Positions 8,900 to 17,420 are shown, counted from the first letter of the stretch. The stretch: 42,348 nucleotides of DNA from Actinobacteria bacterium HGW-Actinobacteria-4 (GCA_002841315.1 PHEW01000012.1:1-42348), one strand, 5' to 3'. Notes: generated by a model from the sequence alone, not told the origin. Made by a program: numbers and translations.

Positions 8900-10071
8900 G
8901 CTGGGGTCTCGTCGAAGGTCAGAAGTTTGTCGCGGTAGTACTCGTACTGCTTGCGGCGTGCGTCGACTTCCCCTGGGAGACCGATGCTCAGGTCACTCAC
9001 GAGGGCATCGAACTCGTCGAGCATTCTCGCTACCTGCATCTGTCGTTCAAGTGACGGCAAAGGGATCTCGACCTTGACTAACTCTGCCTGGCGAATGCCG
9101 GACACTGTGGAACCAGTTGAGCGCGAAAGCAGTTCCGAACGCGGGGCACCCGAGCGCAAAAGGTGAAACAAGTACCGTCCGTTGAGGATCAGCGGATCCG
9201 GACGCAGAGCAAACAGACGTTGCCCGATGGCCCAGGGTCCTGGTGACTCGAGATATGCTACGGATCCAAGCGGTGCCTCAGAAGTGAGCAGCACGTCCCC
9301 GCTTTGGAGTGGCGTCGACATCCATTTCGCGTACATTGCCGCGCTGATGTAGTGGTGATCGTTGGAGTCGACTGCTCCGTTCCTAATGTTTAGCGCCGAG
9401 ATCACTCGGTGTCCGTGAGGAGTCCAGCCGCCCCCCAGTTTGGCGGGCGTCTTTCCCCTGTGATCAATGACGGTGGTGAGGACTTGCCCCAATGGACGGA
9501 CGATCTCGACCTCCGAAAACCCCGGCGAGAACAACCGCTCGCTGTAGTGCTCGTACTGCTGCCGGCGTGCTCTCAGCTCCGCTGCCAGCTCCGCTTCCAG
9601 ATCCGCTTCCGACTTCGTGAACTCCTCCAGGATTCGCACAATCTCGCGCTGCACCTCGAGAGGCGGCACCGGGATTCGTAGTCCGTTGAGGACGCTCTGC
9701 GTCTGACTTGGCACACCGCCGGCCTGGTTCATGTCGCCGAGGTTCATTGTGAGCAACTGGTGATAGAGGAACTTTGGCTCCAATTGCGTAGTATCGATCT
9801 CCGTTCTAAAGATCGTGTCCACCACCCAGAACGGCCCTTCGACATAGAAGACGTTCCCTAGTGAGCCCTTGCGTGGTATCAGCACAGACGGGCCGTGCGC
9901 GGCAGCCGCATCCGCGAACCGCATGATTCCCCCGCTGCCGTAGACAGGAATCTCTCCATCGCCCAGGTGCTTGTGGTCTTTCCCGTTCCTGATTCGCAGA
10001 ACGTCGCCGAGTGTCTTGAACTCGACACCATCGGCGCATTGCTCAGCAATGAGGTGATCTATGCGGCTCAC
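8896..10071 (-). CDS. hsdS: Type I restriction-modification specificity subunit S
   Basis: A 391-residue HsdS with two target-recognition domains. The first spans about residues 15-145 (IPVYGSGGIMRF, VLIPRKGSLGNV, PVPPLEVQREIV); the second spans about 190-350 (GDVLLTSEAPLGSVAYL, IPLPSLERQMQVA). Each is followed by a helical spacer ending in a similar RRKQYE(H/Y)Y segment, the usual conserved repeat. The subunit defines the bipartite DNA target of both methylation and restriction; the target cannot be read from sequence. It overlaps hsdM upstream and hsdR downstream by 4 bases each, so the three subunits are translationally coupled. There is no frameshift and no second hsdS or inversion cassette nearby. 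Confidence 0.93.
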   Translation of the reverse strand: MSRIDHLIAEQCADGVEFKTLGDVLRIRNGKDHKHLGDGEIPVYGSGGIMRFADAAAAHGPSVLIPRKGSLGNVFYVEGPFWVVDTIFRTEIDTTQLEPKFLYHQLLTMNLGDMNQAGGVPSQTQSVLNGLRIPVPPLEVQREIVRILEEFTKSEADLEAELAAELRARRQQYEHYSERLFSPGFSEVEIVRPLGQVLTTVIDHRGKTPAKLGGGWTPHGHRVISALNIRNGAVDSNDHHYISAAMYAKWMSTPLQSGDVLLTSEAPLGSVAYLESPGPWAIGQRLFALRPDPLILNGRYLFHLLRSGAPRSELLSRSTGSTVSGIRQAELVKVEIPLPSLERQMQVARMLDEFDALVSDLSIGLPGEVDARRKQYEYYRDKLLTFDETPA

Positions 10072-11633
10072 GTCGAGTCCTCCAAGTCCGCGACGATGGC
10101 GTCGATGGCGGTGCGGAGTTCTGACTGGCGGGCGACAATGCGTGCGATCTCCGCGTTGAGCTCGGTGATGTTGACCACCTCGCGGGTGTCTTCGGCTTCG
10201 ACGTAGGAAGACACGGCGATGTTGTAGTCGTTGGAAGCGAGGTGCTGGTTCGGCACGAGCTTGGCGACGTGATCCACGTCCACGCGGGCAAGCAGGGTGT
10301 CGAGAATGTGCTCCTGGTTCTCGGGTGCGAGTTTGTTCTTGTTGCCCGTGCGCGTGAACTCCGCGGAGGCGTCGAGGAACAGCACCGCGTTGTCAGTCTT
10401 GGACTTCTTGAGCACGATGATGCAGGTGGCGATCGTCGTGCCAAAGAACAGATCCGGGGGCAGTTGGATGACTGCGTCTACATAGTTGTTGTCGATGAGG
10501 TACTTGCGGATCTTCGCCTCAGCGCCGCCGCGGTAGAGCACGCCGGGGAACTCGACGATCGCCGCGGTGCCGTTGACGGCCAGCCAGGACAGGATGTGCA
10601 TAGTGAAGGCCAGGTCAGCCTTGGACTTGGGTGCCAGCACTCCGGCCGGGGAGTAGCGCTCGTCGTTGATGAGCAGCGGGTTCGCGTCACCGTCCCACTT
10701 GATCGAGTACGGCGGGTTGGACACGATCGCCTCGAACGGTTCGTCGTCCCAGTGCTGCGGGTCCGTGAGGGTGTCCCCGTGGGCCAGGCTGAACTTCTCG
10801 TAGTTCACGTCGTGCAGGAACATGTTGATGCGCGCAAGGTTGTAGGTGGTCAGGTTGATCTCCTGACCGAAGAAGCCGCCTACGTTCTCCTTGCCGAGCA
10901 CCTTCGCGAACTTCAGAAGGAGTGAACCCGAGCCGCAGGCTGGGTCGTAGACCTTGTTCACCCGAGTCTTGCCGGCCACGGCAATCTTCGCGAGCACCTC
11001 AGATACCTCTTGCGGCGTGTAGTACTCACCGCCGGACTTGCCCGCCTGCGAGGCGTACATTTGCATCAGGTACTCGTAGGCGTCACCAAACAGATCGATC
11101 GAGTTGTCCCCGAAGTTGCCCAACGGGAGGTCGCCGATAGCGTCGAGCAGCTTCACGAGCTTCTCGTTGCGCTTGACGACCGTGTTACCGAGTTTGGAAC
11201 TGTTGACGTCGAGGTCATCGAAGAGCCCCTTGAGGTCGTCCTCGCTGTCGCTACCCACCGCCGAGCCTTCGATGTTCTTGAACACCCGCTCGAGAGTTTC
11301 GTTAAGGTTCACGTCCAGTGGCGCCGCGCGGCGCACGTTCTGGAACAGCTCTGAGGGCAAGATGTAGAAGCCCTTTTCCGCGACAGTCTCCTTGCGGCCG
11401 AACTCGGCGTCAGCATCGGCCAAACTTACGTAATCAAAGCTGGCGTTGCCAGCGTCATGCTCGTGGGCGTTGAGGTATAGGGCGAGGTTCTCGGAAATGA
11501 ACCGGTAGAAGAGCATTCCCAGGACGTAGGTCTTGAAGTCCCACCCGTCCACGCTTCCGCGCAGGTCATTCGCGATGCGCCAGATGGTCTTGTGGAGCTC
11601 GGCGCGTTGTGCTTCTCGCGTGGTGGGTGTCAT
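10068..11633 (-). CDS. hsdM: Type I restriction-modification DNA methyltransferase subunit M
   Basis: A 521-residue N6-adenine methyltransferase subunit. After the N-terminal helical domain (WDFKTYVLGMLFYRF) come YYTPQEV, the SAM-binding motif VYDPACGSGSLLL (about 228-240) and the catalytic NPPY (306-309). The ATG at 11633 has AGGAG with a seven-base spacer, so this operon starts with an ordinary leader, unlike many genes here. It is the first gene of hsdM-hsdS-hsdR and is divergent from a HEPN-like gene across 212 bases. The M2S complex methylates the host's own sites. All motifs look intact. Confidence 0.95.
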   Translation of the reverse strand: MTPTTREAQRAELHKTIWRIANDLRGSVDGWDFKTYVLGMLFYRFISENLALYLNAHEHDAGNASFDYVSLADADAEFGRKETVAEKGFYILPSELFQNVRRAAPLDVNLNETLERVFKNIEGSAVGSDSEDDLKGLFDDLDVNSSKLGNTVVKRNEKLVKLLDAIGDLPLGNFGDNSIDLFGDAYEYLMQMYASQAGKSGGEYYTPQEVSEVLAKIAVAGKTRVNKVYDPACGSGSLLLKFAKVLGKENVGGFFGQEINLTTYNLARINMFLHDVNYEKFSLAHGDTLTDPQHWDDEPFEAIVSNPPYSIKWDGDANPLLINDERYSPAGVLAPKSKADLAFTMHILSWLAVNGTAAIVEFPGVLYRGGAEAKIRKYLIDNNYVDAVIQLPPDLFFGTTIATCIIVLKKSKTDNAVLFLDASAEFTRTGNKNKLAPENQEHILDTLLARVDVDHVAKLVPNQHLASNDYNIAVSSYVEAEDTREVVNITELNAEIARIVARQSELRTAIDAIVADLEDST

Positions 11634-11833
11634 CCTTCAACTCCTGCTGCTCAGCGCGCACTCGAACTACGCCCGGTTTCTTGTCTCACCGTACTGGTGG
11701 GGTCTGACGCTGGCTAGAGGGCGCGCGGTGACTACCAACCGCCACCAGTACTGGCTGTCTGCCACAAGAGACGTTCAGACCGCCATCGTGGCACGATCGG
11801 TTGCGTTCCTAGTGCTCGAACTGCCAGCGGTTG

Positions 11834-11839
11834 TAGTGT
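11834..11839 (+). promoter_or_regulatory. Leaderless -10 box of HEPN-like gene
   Basis: TAGTGT is separated by six bases from the ATG at 11846, and no Shine-Dalgarno is present. This supports that ATG as the start and implies a leaderless transcript. A matching -35 is not obvious. Confidence 0.5.
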
Positions 11840-11845
11840 GGCGAT

Positions 11846-13186
11846 ATGAATGGTCGAGTTCCGCCGCCGGCAGGCGCCGAGGACCGTAGCGCGCTAATCG
11901 CACGCATCCGGATTCGCGCTGAGAAAGACAATCGAGAGTTCATCCATCGTGAGGCGCGCGAAGCGCAACCTGATCGCCCGCCTAGTGATGACGTGATCGG
12001 CATGGGTTTCCCCAACGGCCGCGAGTCTCGCATGCTATACATTGCGGGTGACGATCTCGATCAACTCGAGTCGACTCGCTTCGAGAGGTTTCACGTTGCT
12101 GGAGACTACGTCTCGCTTGTGGACATCGAATCCGACGTGGTCGAAATCCGACTTGCGCGAAGTGGCGGAGGCCCGTCTGGCCTCATGGCTGGCTCACTTT
12201 GGCGCCTACCTGGGGCCGAAGTGAGCCGCACGAAGAAGCCCGGCGAAGGTGAAACCTCGGATCGTCCCAGACTCGGCGCATTTCGCTACACAGAACGACC
12301 CGACACCTGGAAGGTTGTCGCAACGGACAAGGAACGCGCGCTTGAGATCTCTCCATCGACGCCCGAGTTCGACATGTTCTGGCGGCGGCCGGGTGGAAGG
12401 CCGACGATCAAGATGCGGGGGTTTGACGTGACGACTAACACCGCCGTGCTCAATGCAATCGAAGGTACTGTCAGGGACTACTTGCTCGAACTCGATCTCC
12501 GGTACGGCATCGATCTCGACCTCCAATCGGATTCTCCGATGCCCAGGAACCCCCAGCGTCTGCGCCGCACCGAGGAACCACCAGCGTTTCCCAAGAACTC
12601 GTATTCACGGGTCCCCCGCGATCTCTACCGACATGGTCGAGCAGCCGTAGGTTTGCCGCTCTTGCAATATCAGTACTATTACCAAACGGTCGAGTTCTTC
12701 TTCCGGACTTTCGTGCATGAACAGGCGATCGCGCGAGTGCGCCGAGAGGTCGCCGATCCACGCTTCTCGGCTACCCGAGACGAATCGATTTCGGCGATTA
12801 TCGACATCGCGTCGAGCGCGAGCACTGGAGGAATGCGAGAGCGAGACCAGTTGCGATACACCGTCGAGGGGTGCGTGCTTGAAGGTCAGCTCGGAGTGTG
12901 GCTGGATGAGCTTGACGAGAGGTTCGACGGCCACTTCTCGAAGAAGAGTCAAGCCATCCAAGGGGTCGGGGCGATTCACCGCACCGGCGACATTCGCCAA
13001 CAAGTGTCCGACCGAATCTACACGATTCGGTGTCGGATCGTACATGCCAAGGAGGACGGCGGTCCAGCACCGATCGCCCAATTGGTGCCGTCGAGCAAAG
13101 AGTCACTCCACCTTCTACCAGACGTTGAACTGGTGAAACGCATCGCGGAGAAAGCCTTGGTAGCGCGCGCTACCGCACAGGATTAA
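11846..13186 (+). CDS. Large HEPN-like protein next to type I R-M operon
   Basis: A 446-residue protein with no domain I recognise across most of its length. Near the C-terminus IYTIRCRIVHAKE gives R395-x4-H400, resembling the R-x4-6-H centre of MAE_28990/MAE_18760-type HEPN proteins, where an Arg-rich helix leads into IVHA. The preceding segment (YYYQTVEFFFRTFVHEQ, about 275-291, and EGCVLEGQLGVWLDEL) is helical as in HEPN folds. The N-terminal 200 residues are polar and of unknown role. It is divergently transcribed from hsdM, a common place for accessory defence genes. The RNase role is inferred from the motif; it could instead be a structural HEPN-like domain. Confidence 0.55.
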   Translation: MNGRVPPPAGAEDRSALIARIRIRAEKDNREFIHREAREAQPDRPPSDDVIGMGFPNGRESRMLYIAGDDLDQLESTRFERFHVAGDYVSLVDIESDVVEIRLARSGGGPSGLMAGSLWRLPGAEVSRTKKPGEGETSDRPRLGAFRYTERPDTWKVVATDKERALEISPSTPEFDMFWRRPGGRPTIKMRGFDVTTNTAVLNAIEGTVRDYLLELDLRYGIDLDLQSDSPMPRNPQRLRRTEEPPAFPKNSYSRVPRDLYRHGRAAVGLPLLQYQYYYQTVEFFFRTFVHEQAIARVRREVADPRFSATRDESISAIIDIASSASTGGMRERDQLRYTVEGCVLEGQLGVWLDELDERFDGHFSKKSQAIQGVGAIHRTGDIRQQVSDRIYTIRCRIVHAKEDGGPAPIAQLVPSSKESLHLLPDVELVKRIAEKALVARATAQD

Positions 13187-13413
13187 GCGGCCTGTCGGAG
13201 CCTCGTCGTGAGTCTAGGTTCGCTGGTTCTCTCCTACGCGATTCAACGCCCTGTCGTGGGCGGAATCGGGCTGGGGAGCGGCATGTACAAGATCAGCCTG
13301 CTGGAGCTAGCGTTCTGCGGAATTGGACTCCGCTGGTCTCCAGCTCCGCGGTCCAAACCTCAGGCACGACCAAGCCTTCCGCCTAGACCTGCGAGAGCCG
13401 AAGGGGACCGGAT

Positions 13414-14013
13414 ATGAAGGAAGTGAATTACCCAGCAATCGAGCGAGCCCGGCGCGATCACGCTGAGCAGTTCGTAGGACTCCCAAACGCGAGTGGCCGA
13501 ACAGTCGGCGACTTCTGGGCCTGGGCATACTCCGACATCCTGTTGAACACGACTCGCGGCGTGTTGGCCGAGTACCTCGTGGTGATGGCTGTTGGCGATG
13601 GCTCCGTCGTACGGGACGCCTGGGCGCCGTTCGACGTTTCCACGCGTGAAGGTGTGACCGTAGAGGTCAAGTCAGCTGCGTACCTGCAGTCGTGGTCGCA
13701 GAAGAACCTCAGCAAGATCACCTTCGGGTGCCGCCCCACGATGGGCACTGACGATGCCACAGGTCTATATGCCGGCCTGCAGTCTCGCAAGTGTGACGTG
13801 TGGGTGTTTGCACTGCTCCATCACGAAGATCCGGTGACCATCAATCCGCTCGATGCAAGTCACTGGTCCTTCTGGGTAGTTCCTACCGGTTGGCTTGATG
13901 AACACATGGCGACCGCCAAGACAATCTCCCTCGCGCGACTGCGCGCTTCACCTTATGGTCAGCCGTTCACTGTGAATGAACTGGCGGACGCAATCCAGGA
14001 CGTGGCGGTGTAG
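13414..14013 (+). CDS. PD-(D/E)XK-type nuclease-like protein
   Basis: A 199-residue protein with an ATG preceded by AAGGGG at about eight bases. The catalytic core can be laid out in order: E53 in RGVLAEYLVV, D74 in WAPFDVST and E84-V-K86 in VTVEVKSAAY, the spacing of restriction-like nucleases. KCDVWVFALLHHED (about 127-140) fits the following core strand. Related proteins are usually annotated as hypothetical. It lies between the large HEPN-like gene and a DUF429 gene on the same strand, separated by 227 and 53 bases. The nuclease call is from motif layout; the target is unknown. Confidence 0.6.
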   Translation: MKEVNYPAIERARRDHAEQFVGLPNASGRTVGDFWAWAYSDILLNTTRGVLAEYLVVMAVGDGSVVRDAWAPFDVSTREGVTVEVKSAAYLQSWSQKNLSKITFGCRPTMGTDDATGLYAGLQSRKCDVWVFALLHHEDPVTINPLDASHWSFWVVPTGWLDEHMATAKTISLARLRASPYGQPFTVNELADAIQDVAV

Positions 14014-14066
14014 GCCCGCGGCCACACCTCCTTGTCGTTGTCAGAGCCCACTGCCAGGATCGATTC

Positions 14067-14753
14067 ATGACAGTTCTAGGAATGGATGCATGCAGGGGCG
14101 GCTGGGTCGCCATCGCCGTGGACGAGCGCGGGTACGTCGGTGGACTCGTAGAGTCGAGTCTTGCGAAAGTCGAGGCAGAGGCGATCGCGAGATGGGGTGT
14201 GACCACCATCGTGATCGACATCCCGATCGGGCTTCCCGACAACGGGAGCCGGACGGCCGACACCGAGGCGCGACGGTTCATCCAGCCGCGGGGCTCGAGC
14301 GTGTTTCCTACGCCGGTACGCGCTGCGCTAGAGAGTGAGTCGTACGCTGAGGCGCGGGTGGCGTCGGTGGCGCGGTCGGGCAAGAGCCTTTCTGCGCAGG
14401 CCTACGCGATGCGCGAGCGCATCCTTGACGTGGATTCGTATGTGAATGATGCCCGCGTGCGGGTGCTGGAGGGTCACCCCGAGGTGTCGTTCCGCGCGAT
14501 GTCCGGCGCGGCGTTGCTTGAGCCGAAGAAGACGCTTGAGGGCGCGATGCTGCGGACCGAGTTACTCGCTGGCGAGGGCATCGTGATTCCTCCGGACGTA
14601 CGGAAGTCGCTCAAGCCTGCGGCGCTTGATGACATCCTGGACGCGGCGTCGATGGCATGGACCGCACTGCGCGTGGAGGCTGGGACTGTGGAGTCGTTCC
14701 CGCGTGTGCCCGAGCTGTTTTCTGATGGCACGCCTAGCGCGATCTGGTTCTAG
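14067..14753 (+). CDS. DUF429 protein, predicted RNase H-like nuclease
   Basis: A 228-residue protein matching DUF429 (COG4923-like). The N-terminal VLGMDACRGGWVAIAVDE (3-20) is the first RNase H-like strand with its Asp. VIDIPIGLPDNG (about 48-59) is the second conserved block, and EGHPEVSFRAM and PAALDDILDAASMAWTA carry later conserved acidic residues. The family is predicted to bind nucleic acid with an RNase H fold; activity is not established. The stop is four bases before the ATG of the membrane protein that follows, suggesting one transcript. Confidence 0.8.
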   Translation: MTVLGMDACRGGWVAIAVDERGYVGGLVESSLAKVEAEAIARWGVTTIVIDIPIGLPDNGSRTADTEARRFIQPRGSSVFPTPVRAALESESYAEARVASVARSGKSLSAQAYAMRERILDVDSYVNDARVRVLEGHPEVSFRAMSGAALLEPKKTLEGAMLRTELLAGEGIVIPPDVRKSLKPAALDDILDAASMAWTALRVEAGTVESFPRVPELFSDGTPSAIWF

Positions 14754-14757
14754 AGCG

Positions 14758-15447
14758 ATGAACTTGCCGAAGGCCTTGCGCGTCCTGCCCACCTCAATTG
14801 CCCGTGGATACCGGCGCGCAGACTCGCGCCTAGCGACCTGGCTCAAAGTCTCCCCGGATTCGTTCTACGGCGTAGCGTTTTGGCTCAGCGTGATCGTGAT
14901 CCTGACTATCGCTCAAGTTGACCCGTACTTGTACGAGGTGTCTTGGCGGTGGACCCTCATAGTCAACGGCGCGCTCAGCGGGTCACTCATCTACCTGGTG
15001 TGGTCCAACATTGAAGCTCCCGTTAGGCGGCGCAAGCGCACTGTATGGAGCACCAACACTCAGATTGGTCTGCGTTCTGTTAGACAGGCATGGTGGCTCC
15101 TAGTAGCTATCGCCGTCGGTTGGCTCGCGGGGCAAGCGTCCTCTCTCGATCAGCTAGTAACGACGTTCTCTGTGGTTGTCATTGTTCTAGGCATTGGAAT
15201 CGTCGGTCAACTACTCCGCCGCGCTGTTCAGGACACGAGACTCGCGCTCGACCAGCATCGACTCAAACGCGCAGAAGACGGGTCGCAAGGCGCTCCACAA
15301 CCTTGGCTCGCTGCCCAGGACGGCAAACGCGAGTCTCTAGTTGTGGTGCACGGATTGAACCTGGCACGAAGCCACCTCGGATCTTGGTACGCACTCATTT
15401 CGGTAGGTGTGGCGCTAGCGGTACTTGTCGAGCTGCAGATTCCCTAG
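14758..15447 (+). CDS. Five-helix membrane protein of unknown function
   Basis: A 229-residue protein, starting at the ATG four bases after the DUF429 stop. About five hydrophobic segments are visible: FYGVAFWLSVIVILTIA, TLIVNGALSGSLIYLVW, WWLLVAIAVGWLAG, FSVVVIVLGIGIVGQLL and YALISVGVALAVLV. A charged loop of roughly 60 residues precedes the last helix. No family is recognised. Close spacing suggests co-expression with DUF429. An effector role in the membrane would fit the island but is only a guess. Confidence 0.6.
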   Translation: MNLPKALRVLPTSIARGYRRADSRLATWLKVSPDSFYGVAFWLSVIVILTIAQVDPYLYEVSWRWTLIVNGALSGSLIYLVWSNIEAPVRRRKRTVWSTNTQIGLRSVRQAWWLLVAIAVGWLAGQASSLDQLVTTFSVVVIVLGIGIVGQLLRRAVQDTRLALDQHRLKRAEDGSQGAPQPWLAAQDGKRESLVVVHGLNLARSHLGSWYALISVGVALAVLVELQIP

Positions 15448-15452
15448 CCGCC

Positions 15453-15501
15453 GATAGCCGCTGGCGACGCCGACAACATAGGCGAGCCAGCATCGGCCGC
15501 C
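15453..15501 (+). repeat. Dispersed intergenic repeat, copy 1
   Basis: GATAGCCGC (15453-15461), 17 variable bases, then a 23-base block (15479-15501) identical to 17602-17624. Both copies lie between two convergent genes. The block contains the over-represented 10-mer AGCATCGGCC (15489-15498). Confidence 0.6.
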
Positions 15502-15509
15502 TGACATTC

Positions 15510-16487
15510 TCAAGCAGGCCCGCCGCCGCTCAGCCGTACCAGCTCCCCCGCATCAATCCCCGGCCAGCCGTGTAGCACCTTCAGCCACGGCTCCGGCATT
15601 GCGCGGGCGCCCACCAACGCGCCGGCCAGCATGCCCGTGATCGCCGCCACCGTGTCCGTGTCGCCGCCCGCGTTGATCGCGTTCTCCGACGCCTGGCGGA
15701 ACGCCTTGGGTGTGTGAGTTGCGGGGTCGGCGACGTCGAGGCCCGCCCGCGACAGCGCGCACCACGCCTCCTGCGCCGCAGCCACCACCCAGCCGTTATT
15801 GCCAAAGTTGCCCGGCTGGCCCACGTGGGCATCCGCGAGCAGCGTGCGCCAGCGGGTGCGGCGGGGTTCGGGCACGTGCGAGAGCGCGTGCCCGACGTCC
15901 ACTGATCCGCGCAGCACCGCGTCCCGGATTGCCACCGTCCAGATCACGCATGCGTCGGATGCGTCGGCCTCAACGTGCGTGAGTTCGCTGAGCGCGCGGG
16001 CGGCTTGCGCGGTGCGCTCTGCGGTTGCGTCTTCGAGGTAGGCGAGTGCCACCGGGGCGGTGCGCATCAGGGAGCCGTTGCCTCCTGACTTGCCGTATGC
16101 CTCGTGAATGAATTGCGCTTGCTGGCGCGCTTCCGCCATTGCAGGGAATGCCAAACCGCTCAAGACCTGGCGAGTGTGGATCCCAACGTCGGGAGCATCG
16201 GCCGCCCATTGTTTCCACGCCGCGACGATGCGGTTCTGTGTGGGCGGGCTGAGCAGGTCCGCGCCGGCGGCCACCTCGCGGAGGATCGGGATCGCCATCG
16301 AGGTGTCGTCGGTCCACTCCCCCGGCGCCCAGCCCAGGTCACCGCCGCCGCACATGTCCGCCTGGTCGCCGCGCAGGGTGATGCCCGGTGAGGCGTGGAA
16401 CTCGTAGGGCGCGCCCAGGGCGTCGCCTAGGGCTAGGCCCAGGATGGTGCCGGTGGCGCGGGACTGCCGTTGCTCGGTGACGTCCAT
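15510..16487 (-). CDS. ADP-ribosylglycohydrolase family protein (DraG-like)
   Basis: A 325-residue protein with the metal-binding motifs of ADP-ribosylglycohydrolases: GLALGDALGAPYE near 17-29, GEWTDDTSMAI near 56-66, and NAGGDTDTVAAITGMLAGA towards the C-terminus, which supplies the second pair of metal Asp residues. These enzymes remove ADP-ribose from proteins or other acceptors using two Mg/Mn ions. Length is typical and all key Asp residues are present. Its promoter is unusually clear (see 16494-16522) and implies a leaderless mRNA. It is divergent from a GNAT toxin gene. The substrate is unknown. Confidence 0.88.
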   Translation of the reverse strand: MDVTEQRQSRATGTILGLALGDALGAPYEFHASPGITLRGDQADMCGGGDLGWAPGEWTDDTSMAIPILREVAAGADLLSPPTQNRIVAAWKQWAADAPDVGIHTRQVLSGLAFPAMAEARQQAQFIHEAYGKSGGNGSLMRTAPVALAYLEDATAERTAQAARALSELTHVEADASDACVIWTVAIRDAVLRGSVDVGHALSHVPEPRRTRWRTLLADAHVGQPGNFGNNGWVVAAAQEAWCALSRAGLDVADPATHTPKAFRQASENAINAGGDTDTVAAITGMLAGALVGARAMPEPWLKVLHGWPGIDAGELVRLSGGGPA

Positions 16488-16493
16488 GTAGTG

Positions 16494-16522
16494 ATTGTTG
16501 CGTGTCCGAGCCGCCCTGTCAG
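16494..16522 (-). promoter_or_regulatory. Promoter of ADP-ribosylglycohydrolase gene
   Basis: On the minus strand CTGACA (16522-16517), a 17-base spacer, AACAAT (16499-16494) and six bases lead to the ATG at 16487. The fit to a housekeeping promoter is good and the transcript would be leaderless. Confidence 0.6.
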
Positions 16523-16575
16523 ACCTCGCTCATAGCGTGGCAGACCAGACCGGAGCGGAACTTCAGGGGGTTTGC

Positions 16576-17052
16576 ATGCTTTCCATCAATCAGTTCGAGT
16601 CGTCCTGGCCAAGAGACGGTTTCGACTGCGGCAATGCGCACATCAACGGGTGGTTCGCGCGGCAAGCGGGTCAGAGCGAGCGCAGAGGAACCACGCGGAC
16701 GTTCATGGCTTTCGATACCTACACGTGCCAACTAGTGGGTTTCTACTCCCTGATGAACCACACCGTGAAACGCGACGAGTTTGAGGAGCCGGTCAGGTAC
16801 GACAAGCCAGCAGTGCTGATCGCTCAACTGGCGGTGGACAAGGCTGCGCAGGGCACCGGCGTGGGCAAGCTCATGCTTGCCGACGCGCTGCGCCGCCTAC
16901 GACTGATACTCGACACTGTGGGCTTTGAGCTTGTGGTCGTTGACGCCATCGATGGCGCTGCGGCCGCCTTCTACGAGAAGCACGGATTCAGCCAACTCAC
17001 CAAGGACGGCTCGCGCTGGTTCCTTCCCTCCACGAGCCTCCTGGCGAACTAG
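16576..17052 (+). CDS. GNAT-family toxin (TacT/AtaT-like acetyltransferase)
   Basis: A 158-residue protein starting at the ATG with AGGGGG five bases upstream; a longer frame from 16495 has no such site. The N-terminus FDCGNAHINGWFARQAG is characteristic of GNAT toxins that acetylate aminoacyl-tRNA. LIAQLAVDKAAQGTGVGKLML contains the acetyl-CoA loop (Q-x-x-G-x-G/A), and AAAFYEKHGF is the usual C-terminal Tyr region. A DUF1778 antitoxin gene lies downstream, the reverse of the usual antitoxin-first order. An ordinary protein acetyltransferase is the alternative, but the N-terminus and neighbour argue for a toxin. Confidence 0.8.
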   Translation: MLSINQFESSWPRDGFDCGNAHINGWFARQAGQSERRGTTRTFMAFDTYTCQLVGFYSLMNHTVKRDEFEEPVRYDKPAVLIAQLAVDKAAQGTGVGKLMLADALRRLRLILDTVGFELVVVDAIDGAAAAFYEKHGFSQLTKDGSRWFLPSTSLLAN

Positions 17053-17069
17053 CAACGGCGCTGATGGAA

Positions 17070-17103
17070 TTGACTAGGTACTGACTAGGTACGTACCATG
17101 TAC
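17070..17103 (+). promoter_or_regulatory. Antitoxin promoter with direct-repeat/palindromic operator
   Basis: TTGACT (17070-17075), an 18-base spacer and TACCAT (17094-17099) form a plausible promoter inside the toxin-antitoxin gap. It is filled by two tandem TGACTAGGTAC copies (17071-17081, 17082-17092) and the palindrome GGTACGTACC (17088-17097). Such repeats suit binding by a ribbon-helix-helix antitoxin, implying autoregulation and separate antitoxin transcription. Confidence 0.6.
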
Positions 17104-17126
17104 TGCAACCGGGAAGGGTTAAGCTC

Positions 17127-17420
17127 TTGAACACCACGGACAAGCGCCTCAACATGCGCATCTCTGAAGACAACCGCGAACTATTGCGCGATGCCGCGCA
17201 GGCTCAGGGCCAGGACCTGACGAGCTTTGTGCTGGGGGCTGCGCTCGACCGCGCGCGTTCGGTGTTGGTCCAGTACAGCGTGACCCGGCTTTCGCGGGAA
17301 GAGGCCGCCAACCTTGATGCTGCGCTGGCGCGCGAGCCTGAGGCGATCCCCGCGATCGTGGAGCTGCTGCGCCTCGCCGAAGACTCGTCACTGATTACGC
17401 GGGCGGCGCCGCGGGCCTAG
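17127..17420 (+). CDS. DUF1778 ribbon-helix-helix antitoxin
   Basis: A 97-residue protein with a TTG start and GGGAAGGG eight bases upstream. RLNMRISEDNRELLRDAAQ and GQDLTSFVLGAALDRAR match DUF1778 antitoxins, in which a ribbon-helix-helix N-terminus binds DNA and the C-terminal extension (LVQYSVTRLSREEAANLDAAL) wraps the GNAT toxin. Its own promoter and operator sit in the 74-base gap after the toxin gene. The toxin-first order is unusual for this family. Confidence 0.83.
   Translation: MNTTDKRLNMRISEDNRELLRDAAQAQGQDLTSFVLGAALDRARSVLVQYSVTRLSREEAANLDAALAREPEAIPAIVELLRLAEDSSLITRAAPRA

Noticed and set aside
7340..8938. 532-codon plus-strand frame antisense to hsdR
   Set aside because: Arg/Val/His-rich shadow composition. 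The opposite strand encodes a complete HsdR with all motifs.
13208..13417. 69-codon frame between the large HEPN-like gene and the PD-(D/E)XK gene
   Set aside because: No ribosome site, low-complexity C-terminus and overlap with the downstream Shine-Dalgarno and start.
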